Source: Cephalotus follicularis (taxonomy: Eukaryota > Streptophyta > Magnoliopsida > Oxalidales > Cephalotaceae). Taken from it: a DNA stretch of 64,000 bases. Each line of letters opens with the position of its first letter. Position 1 is the stretch's first letter. The notes under the pieces are model-generated. The model worked only from the letters and a program-made list of their open reading frames with translations. It searched no databases and was not told the origin of the DNA. Positions 48,604-59,459 of this stretch are shown here, piece after piece. The stretch lies in the NCBI GenBank assembly GCA_001972305.1, contig BDDD01000377.1, forward strand, positions 612,995 through 676,994. The letters run 5' to 3'. The translations under genes and the position numbers were made by a program.

Positions 48604-48730
48604 GAACATTCTTCCGCAGCTTCGGAGGAGAGTTCCAGCTGCACGTACGGGTACGTAAGTGCACATGGAACCAAGGGTTTCCACAGCTGCAGAAATTTTT
48701 CTGCAGCTACAGAAACAGGGTTTTGTCACG
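48604..48730. repeat. CAGCTGCAG-type palindrome module in F 5' LTR
   Basis: Words are ccgcagcttcgg, ccagctgcacgtac, gtgcac, ccacagctgcag and ctgcagctacag, in about 125 bases at the position where the 3' LTR has GTCGAC words. Confidence 0.65.
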
Positions 48731-48755
48731 NNNNNNNNNNNNNNNNNNNNNNNNN
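48731..48755. other. Assembly gap (25 N)
   Basis: A run of N lies inside the 5' LTR of F. Comparison with the 3' LTR shows that the true missing sequence is much longer than 25 bases. Confidence 0.97.
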
Positions 48756-48882
48756 TATGTTATTGCTTCCGCTATTGAAGGTTTTTATTTATTGGTAATT
48801 TTGCATGAGCTGGATTATTTCATGTTGATTGCCTTACCACTTTATGTGTTGTCTTGCTGTGGAAAGACGGGGTGTGACAACG

Positions 48883-48894
48883 TGGTATCAGAGC
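48883..48894 (+). other. Primer-binding site of element F
   Basis: TGGTATCAGAGC, three bases after the LTR end, fits initiator tRNA-Met. Confidence 0.95.
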
Positions 48895-48991
48895 ATATTC
48901 CATATATTCTTAGCTTGGATAAGTTCCTCGGCAGTCAATGAATTGTTTTCCTAAAAGTCGTGACTAACTATCGTCCTTCTTATAGGAACAA

Positions 48992-50010
48992 ATGGACCGA
49001 AGAAGAACGCGCGGTAGGACTAGGGCCGCTGGAGCCAATGCCCCTGAAGGAATGAATGTGCCTCAAGATAATAGAGACCCAATGACCCGGATTGCTGACT
49101 ACTTCCAGCAACAGATGGCCTTTAATATGGCCAATGCGGAGGAGATGCGCCAGTACTACGCGCAAGCTCGACCGCAACACAGAGCTCCCGATCACTCCCC
49201 GGGAGAGGATGGTAGTCAATTTGGAAGGGACATCGAGAGATTCATGAGACAGAATCCACCTAGTTTCCGGGGAGAGATTGATGCCACGATTGCGGAAAGA
49301 TGGCTTCAAGACTTGGAGAAGATTTTTGCAGTGATGGACTGTACCGACGCTCAGAAACTGAAATTTGCCGTGTACCGTCTATGGGGAGAGGCCACTCACT
49401 GGTGGGAGATGGTCAAAGCAAAGTGGGAGTCAATGGGATTCGATGCTACATGGGAGAGATTCCAGACAGAGTTCCTCGATTCCTATGTACCCCGGCTGGA
49501 GCAAGAGCGGAGAGAGACAGAGCTTCTTGAGTTATGGCAAGGGGAGATGACTGTGGCCGAATACCAGGCCAGGTTTATGGAGCTATCCAGACATTCACCA
49601 TATCTGGTAGCTGATGATGTGAAAAAGATACGGAGGTTTTTGAAGGGTTTGCGACCGGACCTTCGGTCGATGATTAGGGCTATGGAGCTGGGTACTTTTT
49701 CAGAGGTCGCTCAAAAGGCGAGACTACTGGAGAGCATATCCAGTGAGGACCGAGCAGAGAAGGCCCGGTCACAACAAATTAAACAGGGCCCGGCAAGACC
49801 AGCTTCTTCGAAATGGCAAGGTAGTGGTTCTGCAGCTAAATCATCGAAGAACAGATCTGGGCAGACTGCCATACTGAGGACTCCTAGTCAGGGGAGTAAT
49901 GCAGGAACCGGAGCTTGTTATCACTGTGGTCGGAAGGGACACTTGCAGAAGGATTCTTGGAGGATGAACGGGCTATGTTTGAGGTGTGGGGAATCTGGCC
50001 ATTCAATGAA
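48992..50010 (+). pseudogene. gag: gag of element F
   Basis: MDRRRTRGRTRAAGANAPEG opens a frame that runs through IERFMRQNPPSFRGEIDATI, the retrotransposon gag core WLQDLEKIFAVMDCTDAQKL and EATHWWEMVKAKWESMGFD, LEQERRETELLELWQGEMTV, and a zinc-knuckle region ([14 protein letters not shown], last Cys replaced by Ser; [14 protein letters not shown], complete if the frame is corrected). A one-base deletion near 50008-50011 moves the frame. The old frame runs on to 50113 as junk, and protease-pol continues in the +2 relation. The family normally has a single gag-pol frame. Confidence 0.9.
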
Positions 50011-53000
50011 GATTGCCCGAAGAGTCAGGCTACAACACCTACCGAACCAGCTAGCAGCAGCGGGGCCGCAGCGGGGCCTTCACAGCGAATGGACACCGGC
50101 AAGGGCATTATGAAAGGTAGAGTTTTTACCCTTTCACAGACAGAGCTTCCGGAGTCTACCTCGGTAGTTGGAGGTACACTGTATATTTATGGTTATGCTG
50201 CTAGAGTATTGATGGACCCTGGAGCATCACATTCTTTCATTTCATCACATTTTGCATCATGTTTAGATGTAACACCTGACTGTATGTCATATACCTTGGA
50301 TGTGAGCACACCTGTCGGAGTCTCCATGTATACAGATACTGTATATAGGGGTTGTGAGTTGTCTATGACAGGCATTTCCTTGTACGCGGATTTGATAGTA
50401 TTGTCTATCCGCGACTTCGATATTATTTTGGGGATGGATTGGCTGTCAGCACATCGTGCTTACATGGACTGCTACAGCAAGACGGTTGATTTTCGTCTAC
50501 CCGATGGGACTACTTTCCATTTCAAGGGAGACAAGGGGTTTTCTACACCAATTATATCCTTCATCCGTGCGTCGAGGTATCTCGAGAAAGGATGTGAATG
50601 GTATCTTGCTTATGTGATTGATAAGAGGAAGGAGAAACGTTTGAGCCTGGAGGAGATCCCAGTAGTGTGTGAATTTCCAGATGTATTTCCGGATGACTTG
50701 GGATCTTTGCCGCCGAGAAGAAATATGGAGTTTGTTATCGATCTAACACCAGGTACAGCTCCTATTTCGAAAGCACCATACAGGATGGCTCCTGCAGAAT
50801 TGAGAGAGCTAAAATTACAGTTGCAGGATTTGATCGATAAGGGTTTCATTCGACCCAGTGTTTCACCGTGGGGTGCACCTGTACTGTTTGTCAAGAAGAA
50901 AGACAGGTCAATGAGACTCTTCATCGACTACAGAATGTTGAACAAAGCAACTATCAAGAACAAGTATCCTTTACCCCACATCGAGGATTTGTTTGACCAG
51001 TTCCAAGGAGCGAGGGTGTTCTCGAAGCTTGATCTGAGAACAGGATATCACCAGCTGAGGGTGAGGGAAGGAGATATTGAGAAAACTGCCTTCCGGACAA
51101 GATACGGTCACTATGAGTTCCTGGTGCTGCCTTTTGGTGTTACCAATGCACCGGCTGCGTTCTTGTCATTGATGAACGATGTGTTCTGACCGTACTTGGA
51201 CCAGTTCATCGTTGTGTTTATCGACGACGTACTTGTATACTCAAGGAGTGAGGAAGAACATGCTTCCCACCTGAGGTTGGCTTTACAGATTCTCTGAGAG
51301 CACTAGCTGTATGCCAAATTCAGTAAGTGTGAATTTTGGCTTGACCATGTGATCTTTCTTGGTCACATAGTATCTGGAGAGGGTTTGGCGGTGGATCCGT
51401 CAAAGACAGAGGTAGTACGAGATTGCCCACAGCCGAGGAATGTAACTGAGGTACGCAGTTTTCTTGGCTTCGCGGGATATTACAGAAGGTTTATCCATAA
51501 TTTTTCAAGAATAGCTGAGCCTTTGACAAGACTGACCCAGAAGAAGACTTTGTTTGTTTGGGATGATGATTGCGAAGCTAGTTTCCGTGAACTGAAGGAT
51601 CGGTTGGTTTCTGCTCCTATCTTGGCATTACCCGAAGGTAATGAGGGCTTTGTAGTCTATAGTGTTGCATCGGGTAAAGGCTTGGGCTGCGTACTGATGT
51701 AACGAGGAAAGGTGATTGCTTATGCTTCCAGGAAGCTGGAGCCGTATGAAGAAAACTACCCGACTCATGACCTTGAACTTGCAGCTATTATCTTCGCCCT
51801 TCAGAAGTGGAGACACTATCATTATGGGGCGCAGTTCGAGATCTTTACCGATCATAAGAGTCTGAGATACTTGTTCTGTCAGGACACACTGAACATGAGA
51901 CAGTGCAGGTGGGTAGAGTTCTTTAACGATTATGACTGCAGTATCCAGTACCACCCGGGGAAAGCGAATGTAGTCGCTGATGCCTTGAGCCGCAAGGCTA
52001 TGATCGCTAGTACAATGGTGTCGCAATGGAAGATGTTGGAAGACTTCCAGGAATGGTCTCCATTCAATCAGTCACCAGGGATCTTTCTAGCCGACATGCA
52101 GGTAGAACCAGTGCTACTGCATCACATCAAAGATGCACAACCCCATGATCCTGAATTGCAACGGATTCGAGAGAATCTGAATTCGGAGTCTGATTTTAGA
52201 GTACATGATGATGGTATTATGAGATATCGGGGACGTGTATCTCTCCCGAATGAACCGAGAGTGAAAGATGAGCTACTCCGCAGGGCACAAAAATCCCTGT
52301 ACAGTATTCATCCTGGTAGCACCAAGATGTACCAAGATATGAAGAAGACTTACTGGTGGCCCGGAATGAAGCGCGAAATTGCAGAATATGTCGCAAAGTG
52401 TTTGACTTGCCAGAGAGTCAAGGCCGAGCACCAGAGACCTGCGGGAGTATTACAGTCTTTACCAGTAGCAGAGTGGAAATGGGAACATATCACAATGGAC
52501 TTTGTTTCTGGGTTTCCACTGACTAGACATCGTCATAATGTCGTGTGGGTTATTGTTGATAGACTCACCAAATCAGCACACTTCTTGCCCACACATGTCA
52601 CTGATTCTGTGAGCAAGTTCGCTCGGTTATATGTGAAGGAGATTGTGAGACTGCACGGTGTTCTGGTGAGCATCGTTTGTGATAGGGATTCGATCTTTAC
52701 TTCCAACTTTTGGAAGAGATTCCAGACAGCCTTCGGAACGAGATTGAACCTCAGTACTGCTTTTCACCCTCAGACAGACGGACAGTCGGAGCATACCATC
52801 CAAACTTTGGAGGATATGCTTCGGGCTTGTGTGATTGATTTTGGCGGAACTTGGGAAGACCATATCCCTCTGATAGAGTTTTCTTATAACAACAGCTATC
52901 ACTCGAGTATTGGTATGGCTCCGTACGAGGCACTGTATGGGAGGAAGTGTAGGTCACCTGTCTGTTGGGACGAGGTTGGTGAATGACCACTGCTTGGATC

Positions 53001-53535
53001 AGATTTGGTGGAGGAGACTTCAGAGAAAGTCAAGTTCATCAAAGAAAAGTTGCTTGCAACGCAGAGTCGGCAGAAGAGCTATGTCGATAGTGTGAAGAGA
53101 AGGCCTTTAACCTTCAATGTTGGAGATCACGTGTTTTCGAAGGTATCTCCGTGGAAGGGGGTGCAAAGATTCAGGAAAAAGGGCAAGCTAGCGCCACGCT
53201 ATATTGGTCCTTTTGAGATTCTGGAGAGGGTTGGGGAGGTAGCATATCAGCTAGCCTTGCCTCCTACATTGTCAAGTGTACATGATGTCTTCCATGTGTC
53301 GATGCTACGAGGTTATATCCGAGACCCGTCACATGTCCTGGATTTTGACTCGGTTACAGTGAGGGATGACCTTTCCTGCGAGGAGTCACCCGTGAAAATC
53401 TTGGATTGGAAGACGCAAGTTTTGAGGAACCGGTCCATTCCGATGGCAAAGGTTCAGTGGCAATTTCATCGGCCGGATGAAGCAACTTGGGAACGTGAGG
53501 ATGACATCCGAGAACGTTACCCACATTTGTTCTAG
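50011..53535 (+). pseudogene. pol: pol of element F (protease to chromodomain-like tail)
   Basis: It keeps one frame to the end. The protease reads [13 protein letters not shown], with Asp-Pro-Gly where Asp-Ser/Thr-Gly is expected. Reverse transcriptase: [29 protein letters not shown] and [11 protein letters not shown]. RNase [14 protein letters not shown] and ADALSRKA. Integrase: [39 protein letters not shown] and HPQTDGQSE. The tail PMAKVQWQFHRPDEATWE ends YPHLF at 53533. Stops at 51187 (TGA), 51295 (TGA), 51304 (TAG), 51700 (TAA) and 52984 (TGA) all correspond to CGA, CAG or CAA codons in element D or the family pattern, so each fits one C-to-T change. Confidence 0.93.
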
Positions 53536-53566
53536 TATTGCGTTAATTTCGAGGACGAAATTTCTT

Positions 53567-53580
53567 GAAGGAGGGGTGGA
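53567..53580 (+). other. Polypurine tract of element F
   Basis: GAAGGAGGGGTGGA directly precedes the 3' LTR. Confidence 0.92.
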
Positions 53581-53749
53581 TGTAACGCCCGGTACTTTCC
53601 TGAATGTAATATTTTGATTTATAATGTGATCTTAACTTGAATTAATGAGAATGTTGAAGTTTCAAACTCAAAAGAGGTCTCTAAACCCTAAATATTGATT
53701 AAGGATGGAATGTGTGTATCGAAGCTTGAAACGGCGCTGTTTTGGGACG

Positions 53750-53900
53750 AAGACGTCGACGTCTTTTTAAAGACGTCGACGCCTTTGGGAACCAAGGTAC
53801 ACGTGAATGCATGGGCATGCACGTCGACCTTGAGAGGAGGCTTCGACGCCTTTTTACAAAAAGGGAAAAGACATCGTCTAAGGAAAGACGTCGACGCCTT
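53750..53900. repeat. GACGTCGACGTC array in F 3' LTR
   Basis: GTCGAC occurs at 53755, 53775, 53823 and 53890. Contexts are aaGACGTCGACGTCtt, aaGACGTCGACGCCtt and aaGACGTCGACGCCtt. It lies about 170-320 bases into the LTR, the same offset as the outer array of element D. Confidence 0.85.
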
Positions 53901-54550
53901 TGTAAAGAACATCTTTCGTGCTTTTTCGCTGGCAGGGTAACGTGCAAGGGGGGGGGGGATCTTTGGGGCCTTACCAGATGCCTTTACAAGTGCATGATGA
54001 CGAATGGGTCATAATGGGATGTTGCCTGGCATGCTCCAAACATGCCATCAGATGGAACATGCAAGGGATTATACCACCCTCACATGCAACCTGCAAAAGA
54101 AAGAAGAATAGAAAACAAAAAGGAAAGGGCAGAAACCTGGAAAGTGGGAGAGAGCACGGGGGTGGCCTGTTAAATAACAGAAGAAGGATGTTGGGGGGAG
54201 CCATCTGCATAAGAATAACCCTCCCCACTTCTCTCTCGTTTTAAAACACAAGAAGAAAGAGAGGAAAGAAAACAGTGAGTGTGAGAGCCACCATTGTTGA
54301 GTTTGCTTGGAGCTTGAGATTGGAGCTCGTGGGTAGCAGTTGCTAAGGGATCTGCGAAAATGTATAATTTGTGAATGTATATATTTTTGAAATGATTGGG
54401 GAAGTATTTCCAAAGACAGAGAAATGTATTGTTTTAAGTTTTACAACTTATTACAACTTGTGAACGGAATAATATATTTTAAACAAATATATTTGATCAA
54501 GTAATTATATGTAATTGCTTGACTTGTACTGTGAAATGCTTGTGCTTGTT

Positions 54551-54725
54551 GATTATTAGCCACCGTGCTAATAACTTGTTGATTATTAGCCACCGTGCTA
54601 ATAACTTGTTGATTATTGGCCATCGTGATAATAACTTGTTGATTATTATCCACCGTGCTAATAACTTGTTGATTACTTAGCCACTGTGCTAGTAACTTGC
54701 TGTTAGTTTAGCCACCGTGCTAAAC
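54551..54725. repeat. 30-base tandem repeat, about 5.5 copies
   Basis: Units start at 54551, 54581, 54611, 54641 and 54671 with gattatt(a/g)gccaccgtgc. The last, partial unit has drifted. Similar single units occur in the LTR of D near 38390-38460, so the expansion is specific to this copy or subfamily. Confidence 0.85.
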
Positions 54726-55428
54726 AACTTACTGAGGACTTGCTCCAAAACCGTTCGGGATGGAGTAAGAGTGCATGACGTTGGGCCCAGGAGGTGGCGA
54801 CGGTCATGACGATTGGCTTGTCTGGTTCCTTTATGGGAACATATTTCTGTTTGTGTTGATATAACTTATGAGTTATACTTGTACTGTGAGCATGCATATA
54901 TTGTTATAAGTACATACGAAAGTATTTTTACTATGAAAATTACATATCATGGCTCATCATGATGCATTCATTCATGACACTCATTATCATATGGCTCGAA
55001 CTGAATTTATAAGTTTATTCACTTAGCCGAGTGAGGACAAAGGCTAACCCCTACTGTAACAGATTGATGGAATGGACATGATATGGAGCATGCATGGAGA
55101 CTTAAAGAGAAAATTGGTTATCTCTCTTATTTATGTATTTAGTTATTAACATTGATCATGTTATTCGGATTTTGTAACAAATGATATTGTTATCTCATGC
55201 TGAATTATTATTTCACGCTCCATTTTGGGCGATCGACAGTTATGTTTGGATTTTGGGCATCACGTAGTATGGGATGCGTGATGCGTGTTTATATTTGGCT
55301 CATTTATGTTATTGCTTCCGCTATTGAAGGTTTTTATTTATTGGTAATTTTGCATGAGCTGGATTATTTCATGTTGATTGCCTTACCACTTTATGTGTTT
55401 TCTTGCTGTGGAAAGATGGGGTGTGACA

Positions 55429-57230
55429 CTGTACATGTTATTTTTGACGAATCTAATCTTGTTATTTCTTCAGTAGTTAATTATGAAGATATAGATATTC
55501 TGTTAGAAAAAGTAGATGATTTGTCTTTAAATGATGATTACTGCATGTAGAATAACCTTTAGAAAATAGCATTCCACAAGTTAGGAATAGGAACCTTGTA
55601 AGAGATCACCGTCTTGATGCTATCATAGTTAACCCTACAAGAGGTGTAACTACTAGGTCCTCATATAATGCTTGTAACTATTTAGCTTTTCTATCACAAA
55701 TCGAGCCTAAGAATATAGCTGAGGCCGAAAATGATGAATTTTGGATTATAGCTATGCAAGAAGAGCTAAATCAATTTAAACACAATGATGTCTGGGAATT
55801 AGTAGCTAGATCTGATGACCTTTCAATTATTGGAACAAAATGGGTTTATCGAAATAAAATGGATGATCATGGTATTGTTATTAGAAATAAGGCTAGACTA
55901 GTTGCTAAGGGATGTTCTCATGAAGAAGGAATAGACTTTGATGAAACATATGCTCTCGTAGCTTGACTTGAATCTATTCGTGTGTTACTTGCATTTGCAT
56001 CACATAAGAACTTTACATTATATCAAATGAATATTAAAAGTTCTTTTCTAAATGGATTTATAAAAGAAGAATTTTATGCTGAACAACCCCCTGGTTTTGT
56101 TGATCCTTTTTATCCTAACCATGTTTTTAAATTAAAAAGGGCTTTTTATGGTTTAAAACAAGCTGCACAAGCGTGGTACGAAAGGTTAAGTAGCTTCTTT
56201 ATTTCAAATGATTTCAAAAGAGGATGTATTGATATTACTTTGTTTACTAAAAGAAATCATGATGATATTTTAATCATTCAAGTTTATGTTGATGATATTG
56301 TTTTTGGTTATACTAACAAAGTTATGTGTAAGGAGTTTGCAAATTTTATGAAACATGAATTTGAGATGAGTATGATGGGAGAGCTTAGCTACTTCCTCGA
56401 ACTTCAAATAAAACAACCCAAAGATGGAATATTTATCAACCAATCCAAGTACGTGAAGAATCTTTTCAAACGATTCGGATTGGAGAATCCGAAACATAGT
56501 AAGACACCAATGAGCACTACAACCAAGCTTGATAAGAATGACAAAGGTAAATCTATCGATGAAAAGCTTTATAGAAGTATGATAGGCTCTTTGTTATATC
56601 TAACTGCTAGTATACCCGATATCTTGTTTGCTGTGTGTTTATGTGCACGTTTTCAGTCTAATCCTAAAGAGTCACATCTTTTTTTTTGCAAAACGTATTT
56701 TCAAGTATCTTGCATATACACCTACACTAGGCTTATGGTATCCTTTGGAATGTAGTTTGGATTTGCATACCTATTCTGATGCTGATTTTCGTTGAAATAA
56801 AGTTGATAGGAAGAGCACAAGTGGTTCATGTCAATTCTTAGGAAGCATGTTAGTGTCTTAGTTTAGTAAAAATCAAAATTTTGTTGCTTTATCCACTACC
56901 GAGGCTGAATACATTGCAGCTGGGACTTGTTGTGCCCAAGCAATTTGGATGAAACAACAATGAGTGGACTACGGTTATAAGTTTAGTAAAATACCAATAA
57001 AATGTGATAACACTAGTAGCATTTGTCTATCAAAGAATCCCGTTCATCACTCCAGAACTAAACACATAGACATTAGACGTCATTTCATTAGGGGTCATAT
57101 AGAAAAAGATGATATAGCTCTCTCATATATTCCCACAAAAGAGCAAATTGCAGATATTTTCACAAAACCTCTTGATGAAAATACCTGCTCGAATCTTAGA
57201 AGAGAACTAGGTTTATGTGAAATAGAATGA
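55429..57230 (+). pseudogene. pol: pol of copy 2, 3' part (end of integrase to RNase H)
   Basis: It resumes after F with VIFDESNLVISSVVNYEDID. Reverse transcriptase: IIGTKWVYRNKMDDHGIVIR, ALVA-(stop)-LESIRVLL (TGA at 55964, shared with copy 1), FLNGFIKEEFYAEQPPGF, QVYVDDIVFGYTN and MSMMGELSYFLELQIKQP. An extra T in a run at about 56690 shifts the frame before the RNase H start. RNase H is broken (several stops at 56757-56963) and ends HIDIRRHFIRGHIEKDDI with ADIFTKPLDENT at 57230. Confidence 0.9.
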
Positions 57231-57571
57231 ATGTCATATGCATTTTGTTTGTTTCATGCCTTTTCCTTTTGATAATTTCCAAAAGGGGGCAGAAAAAATT
57301 AAAAGGCTAAATATGTATGTTTTGGAGAATGTTTTAAAAACTATGTTTATATATATTGTGATATGTATAATGTTTGATACTTATAAATGCTTAATGGATA
57401 TCATATTTAAGGGGAGTTTCTATTAAGGGGGAGTAATGAATGTTTAAATGTTTTCTCTTTGATGTTTGCTTCATGCATAAGTAAAGAGATATTTGATGGA
57501 TGAGTTTTGTGTTTGATTTTATTTAGGCCTTTTTATTGTGTATGTTTTGTTATCATCAAAAAGGGGGAGAT
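57231..57571 (+). other. 3' non-coding region and polypurine tract of copy 2
   Basis: There is no gene. The runs aaaagggggcagaaaaaa (about 57281), aaggggag and aagggggagtaatg (about 57410-57435), and AAAAAGGGGGAGAT (57558-57571) repeat the multi-tract layout of copy 1. Confidence 0.75.
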
Positions 57572-58434
57572 TGTTGACATTCATGTGTTACAATCTTGGT
57601 TTTGATGATAACAAAGCACCTAACATGTTTCTTAATGTCAAGGAATGCTTAAATAAAATGTACAAAGTTAAGTGGCAAATTAAAACAAACAAAAAATGCA
57701 GATCAGTCATATTGGTGTCAACGCCTATATCCTTGGCGTCAACGTGCTAGGCTTGTTATCATGTTCTGGACCTTTGAAGATGATCTTCATCAACGCGTTG
57801 AATGATTATCGTCGACATTCTGGGACTTGCATAATTGGCATTAACGACATGCTGAAGACGTCAACATCAAAAGGGGAAATTTCGGACAGTAGCTTTGGAG
57901 GTTAATGTGAAGCATTTTGGTGTCAACACCTATGAGGAAGACGTCAGCACCTTTTTTAGACGTCAACGCAGAAGGATGCTCAAATCTCAACTAGAGTTGG
58001 ACGTTGACACATGAAGTGTATATTGATGCTCACAAATGAGATCCGCGTCAACGCTATGTATATACGTTAAAGTGACTGAGGCAAGAATAGGACAGTAGCT
58101 TATGGAGTCAACGCAAAGAGTTGATGGAGTTAACGCATAAGGGGATAGACGTCAATGCCATGTGTACACGTCAACGCCGATGACAACCCGACACAAAAAT
58201 CTGCGAATATTGAAGGTGCTGAAATGGTGAGATTCTTCCCAAAATAAACTCCAACGCGCCCCTGATAATAGCAACGGTAATATTCAACAAGAAGCCTATA
58301 AAAAGAGGCTGATTATAAGTTTTTAGAGTAACTTGTTTGATTGATTGTTTCTATCGTTCTATAAAATTGAAAAAGGGGTTGTTTTTCGCATAACCTATTT
58401 ACCCCCCCTGTAGGTTGCTAGTTGTGGACCTACA
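57572..58434 (+). repeat. Element A LTR3, internally deleted
   Basis: It runs from tgttgaca to cctaca but is only 863 bases long. It lacks about 420 bases just downstream of the TATA position (junction near 58311-58320, gaggctga joined to ttataagt). The transcription start and R region are therefore absent. The GTCAAC-type array is kept (57714-58165). Confidence 0.9.
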
Positions 58435-58436
58435 TT

Positions 58437-58448
58437 TGGTATCAGAGC
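58437..58448 (+). other. Primer-binding site of copy 3
   Basis: TGGTATCAGAGC, two bases after LTR3, is a perfect match to the usual initiator tRNA-Met site. Confidence 0.93.
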
Positions 58449-58487
58449 GGGTTTCTAATATTTGTCTTAATTGTGTTCGAATGATCC

Positions 58488-59444
58488 ATGGAAACCTTTT
58501 AAATTGTTAATGATAATGTTAGTCGCTTTGTTAATAAGCCACCCTTCATTGATGGTAATAATTATAATGAGTGAAAAGTTAAAATGACCACTTTCATTCA
58601 ATCCCTTGATTACAATCTATGGGATATAATTGTTTTTGGTTTAGAATTACCCAAACAAACTAAATACAATGAAAAAGAAAAAGAGATGATAAAATTAAAT
58701 GCTAAGGCCAAACATATAATTTTTTGTGATTTGAGTTCTAACGAATTTCATCGTATTTCCACTTGTAACTTGGCAAAAGAACTATGGGATAGGCTGGCAG
58801 ATTTTTATGGAGAAAATTCTTGCCTTATGGTGCTTGAAGGATCTGAAAATGAAAGTGACGAAGAAGATGCAAGCAAAGGAGGAAATGAGGTAAGTTATGA
58901 TGAATTCATAGAAATCGTTGAAAAATATGCTTCGATTATTTCTTCCTTAAAGAAAATGATTAGTTGTTTGATTGTTGAAAACAATGAGTTGAAAATGACT
59001 AATTCATCTATGTTGATCAATGAAGATAAGTCTAAAGATATAAAAATTCATCTATTAGAAAAGAATAACAATTGTCTTAGAATTGAAGTTGATGACCTTA
59101 AGAAAAACATTTTTTTTTTATCTAAAGAAAATGAATCCTTAAGAAATGAACTAGATATCTTGAACATGTCTTTAGAATTATCAACTAATTTTAAAGAAGA
59201 GAATGAAAAACTTCAAATTGAAATAGATGCATTAAATAAAATGTTTTCAAAATTCTCTAGTAGTAGTGACAAATTAGATAAAATAGTTTCTTGTAAATAT
59301 TGTGACAAAGTTGGACACGCATCGAGTAATTGTTGGCATAGAAAATATAGTATACAGGTTAAAAAGGTTTGGGTTCCGAAAGGAACATTTTTAACTAACC
59401 TTAAAAGACCCAAAGTCACTTGGGTACCAAAGAAATCAATATGA
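58488..59444 (+). pseudogene. gag: gag of copy 3, one zinc knuckle deleted
   Basis: The reading frame starts METF-(stop), then SRFVNKPPFIDGNNYNE-(stop)-KVKM, with both stops in common with copy 1. From 58584 it is open for 286 codons. The segment between SSSDKLDK and IVSCKYCDKVGHASSNC lacks 61 residues (183 bases, in frame) relative to copy 2, which removes the first knuckle. The shared bases taaa at the junction suggest a microhomology deletion. It ends VTWVPKKSI with TGA (59442), then TAG in frame (59457). Confidence 0.88.
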
Positions 59445-59459
59445 TTACGTGTTTTGTAG

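Larger units (their letters stand above)
48452..48879 (+). repeat. Element F 5' LTR, broken by assembly gap
   Basis: It runs from tgtaacgcccggtac to ggggtgtgaca. Only 428 bases are present, against 1848 in the 3' LTR, so the 25 Ns (48731-48755) stand for roughly 1.4 kb or more. Both ends match the 3' LTR closely. From about 48604 to the gap the sequence is unlike the 3' LTR and carries cagctgcag-type palindromes instead of GTCGAC. Confidence 0.9.
48452..55428 (+). mobile_element. Element F: Tekay/Del-like Gypsy, nested in copy 2
   Basis: It is flanked by ctgta (48447-48451 and 55429-55433). The A pol reads across the insertion when F is removed (GTAGAAGAATCTGTA then CATGTTATTTTTGACG). Order: 5' LTR with assembly gap, primer-binding site, gag, protease, reverse transcriptase, RNase H, integrase, chromodomain-like tail, polypurine tract, 3' LTR. 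It is the most complete Gypsy in the window. Confidence 0.94.
53581..55428 (+). repeat. Element F 3' LTR
   Basis: It runs from tgtaacgcccggtac to ggggtgtgaca (1848 bases). It contains a GTCGAC array (53750-53900), a 30-base tandem repeat (54551-54700), and the conserved block at 55020-55062. Open frames inside it have no protein signature. Confidence 0.94.

Noticed and set aside
48883..48894. tRNA-like sequence (initiator tRNA-Met 3' end) at several sites
   Set aside because: Only the 12-base primer-binding complement is present next to LTRs; no tRNA cloverleaf is present.
54551..54725. Regular 30-base repeats that could suggest a CRISPR array
   Set aside because: Units are directly adjacent without spacers and sit in a plant LTR; this is a minisatellite.
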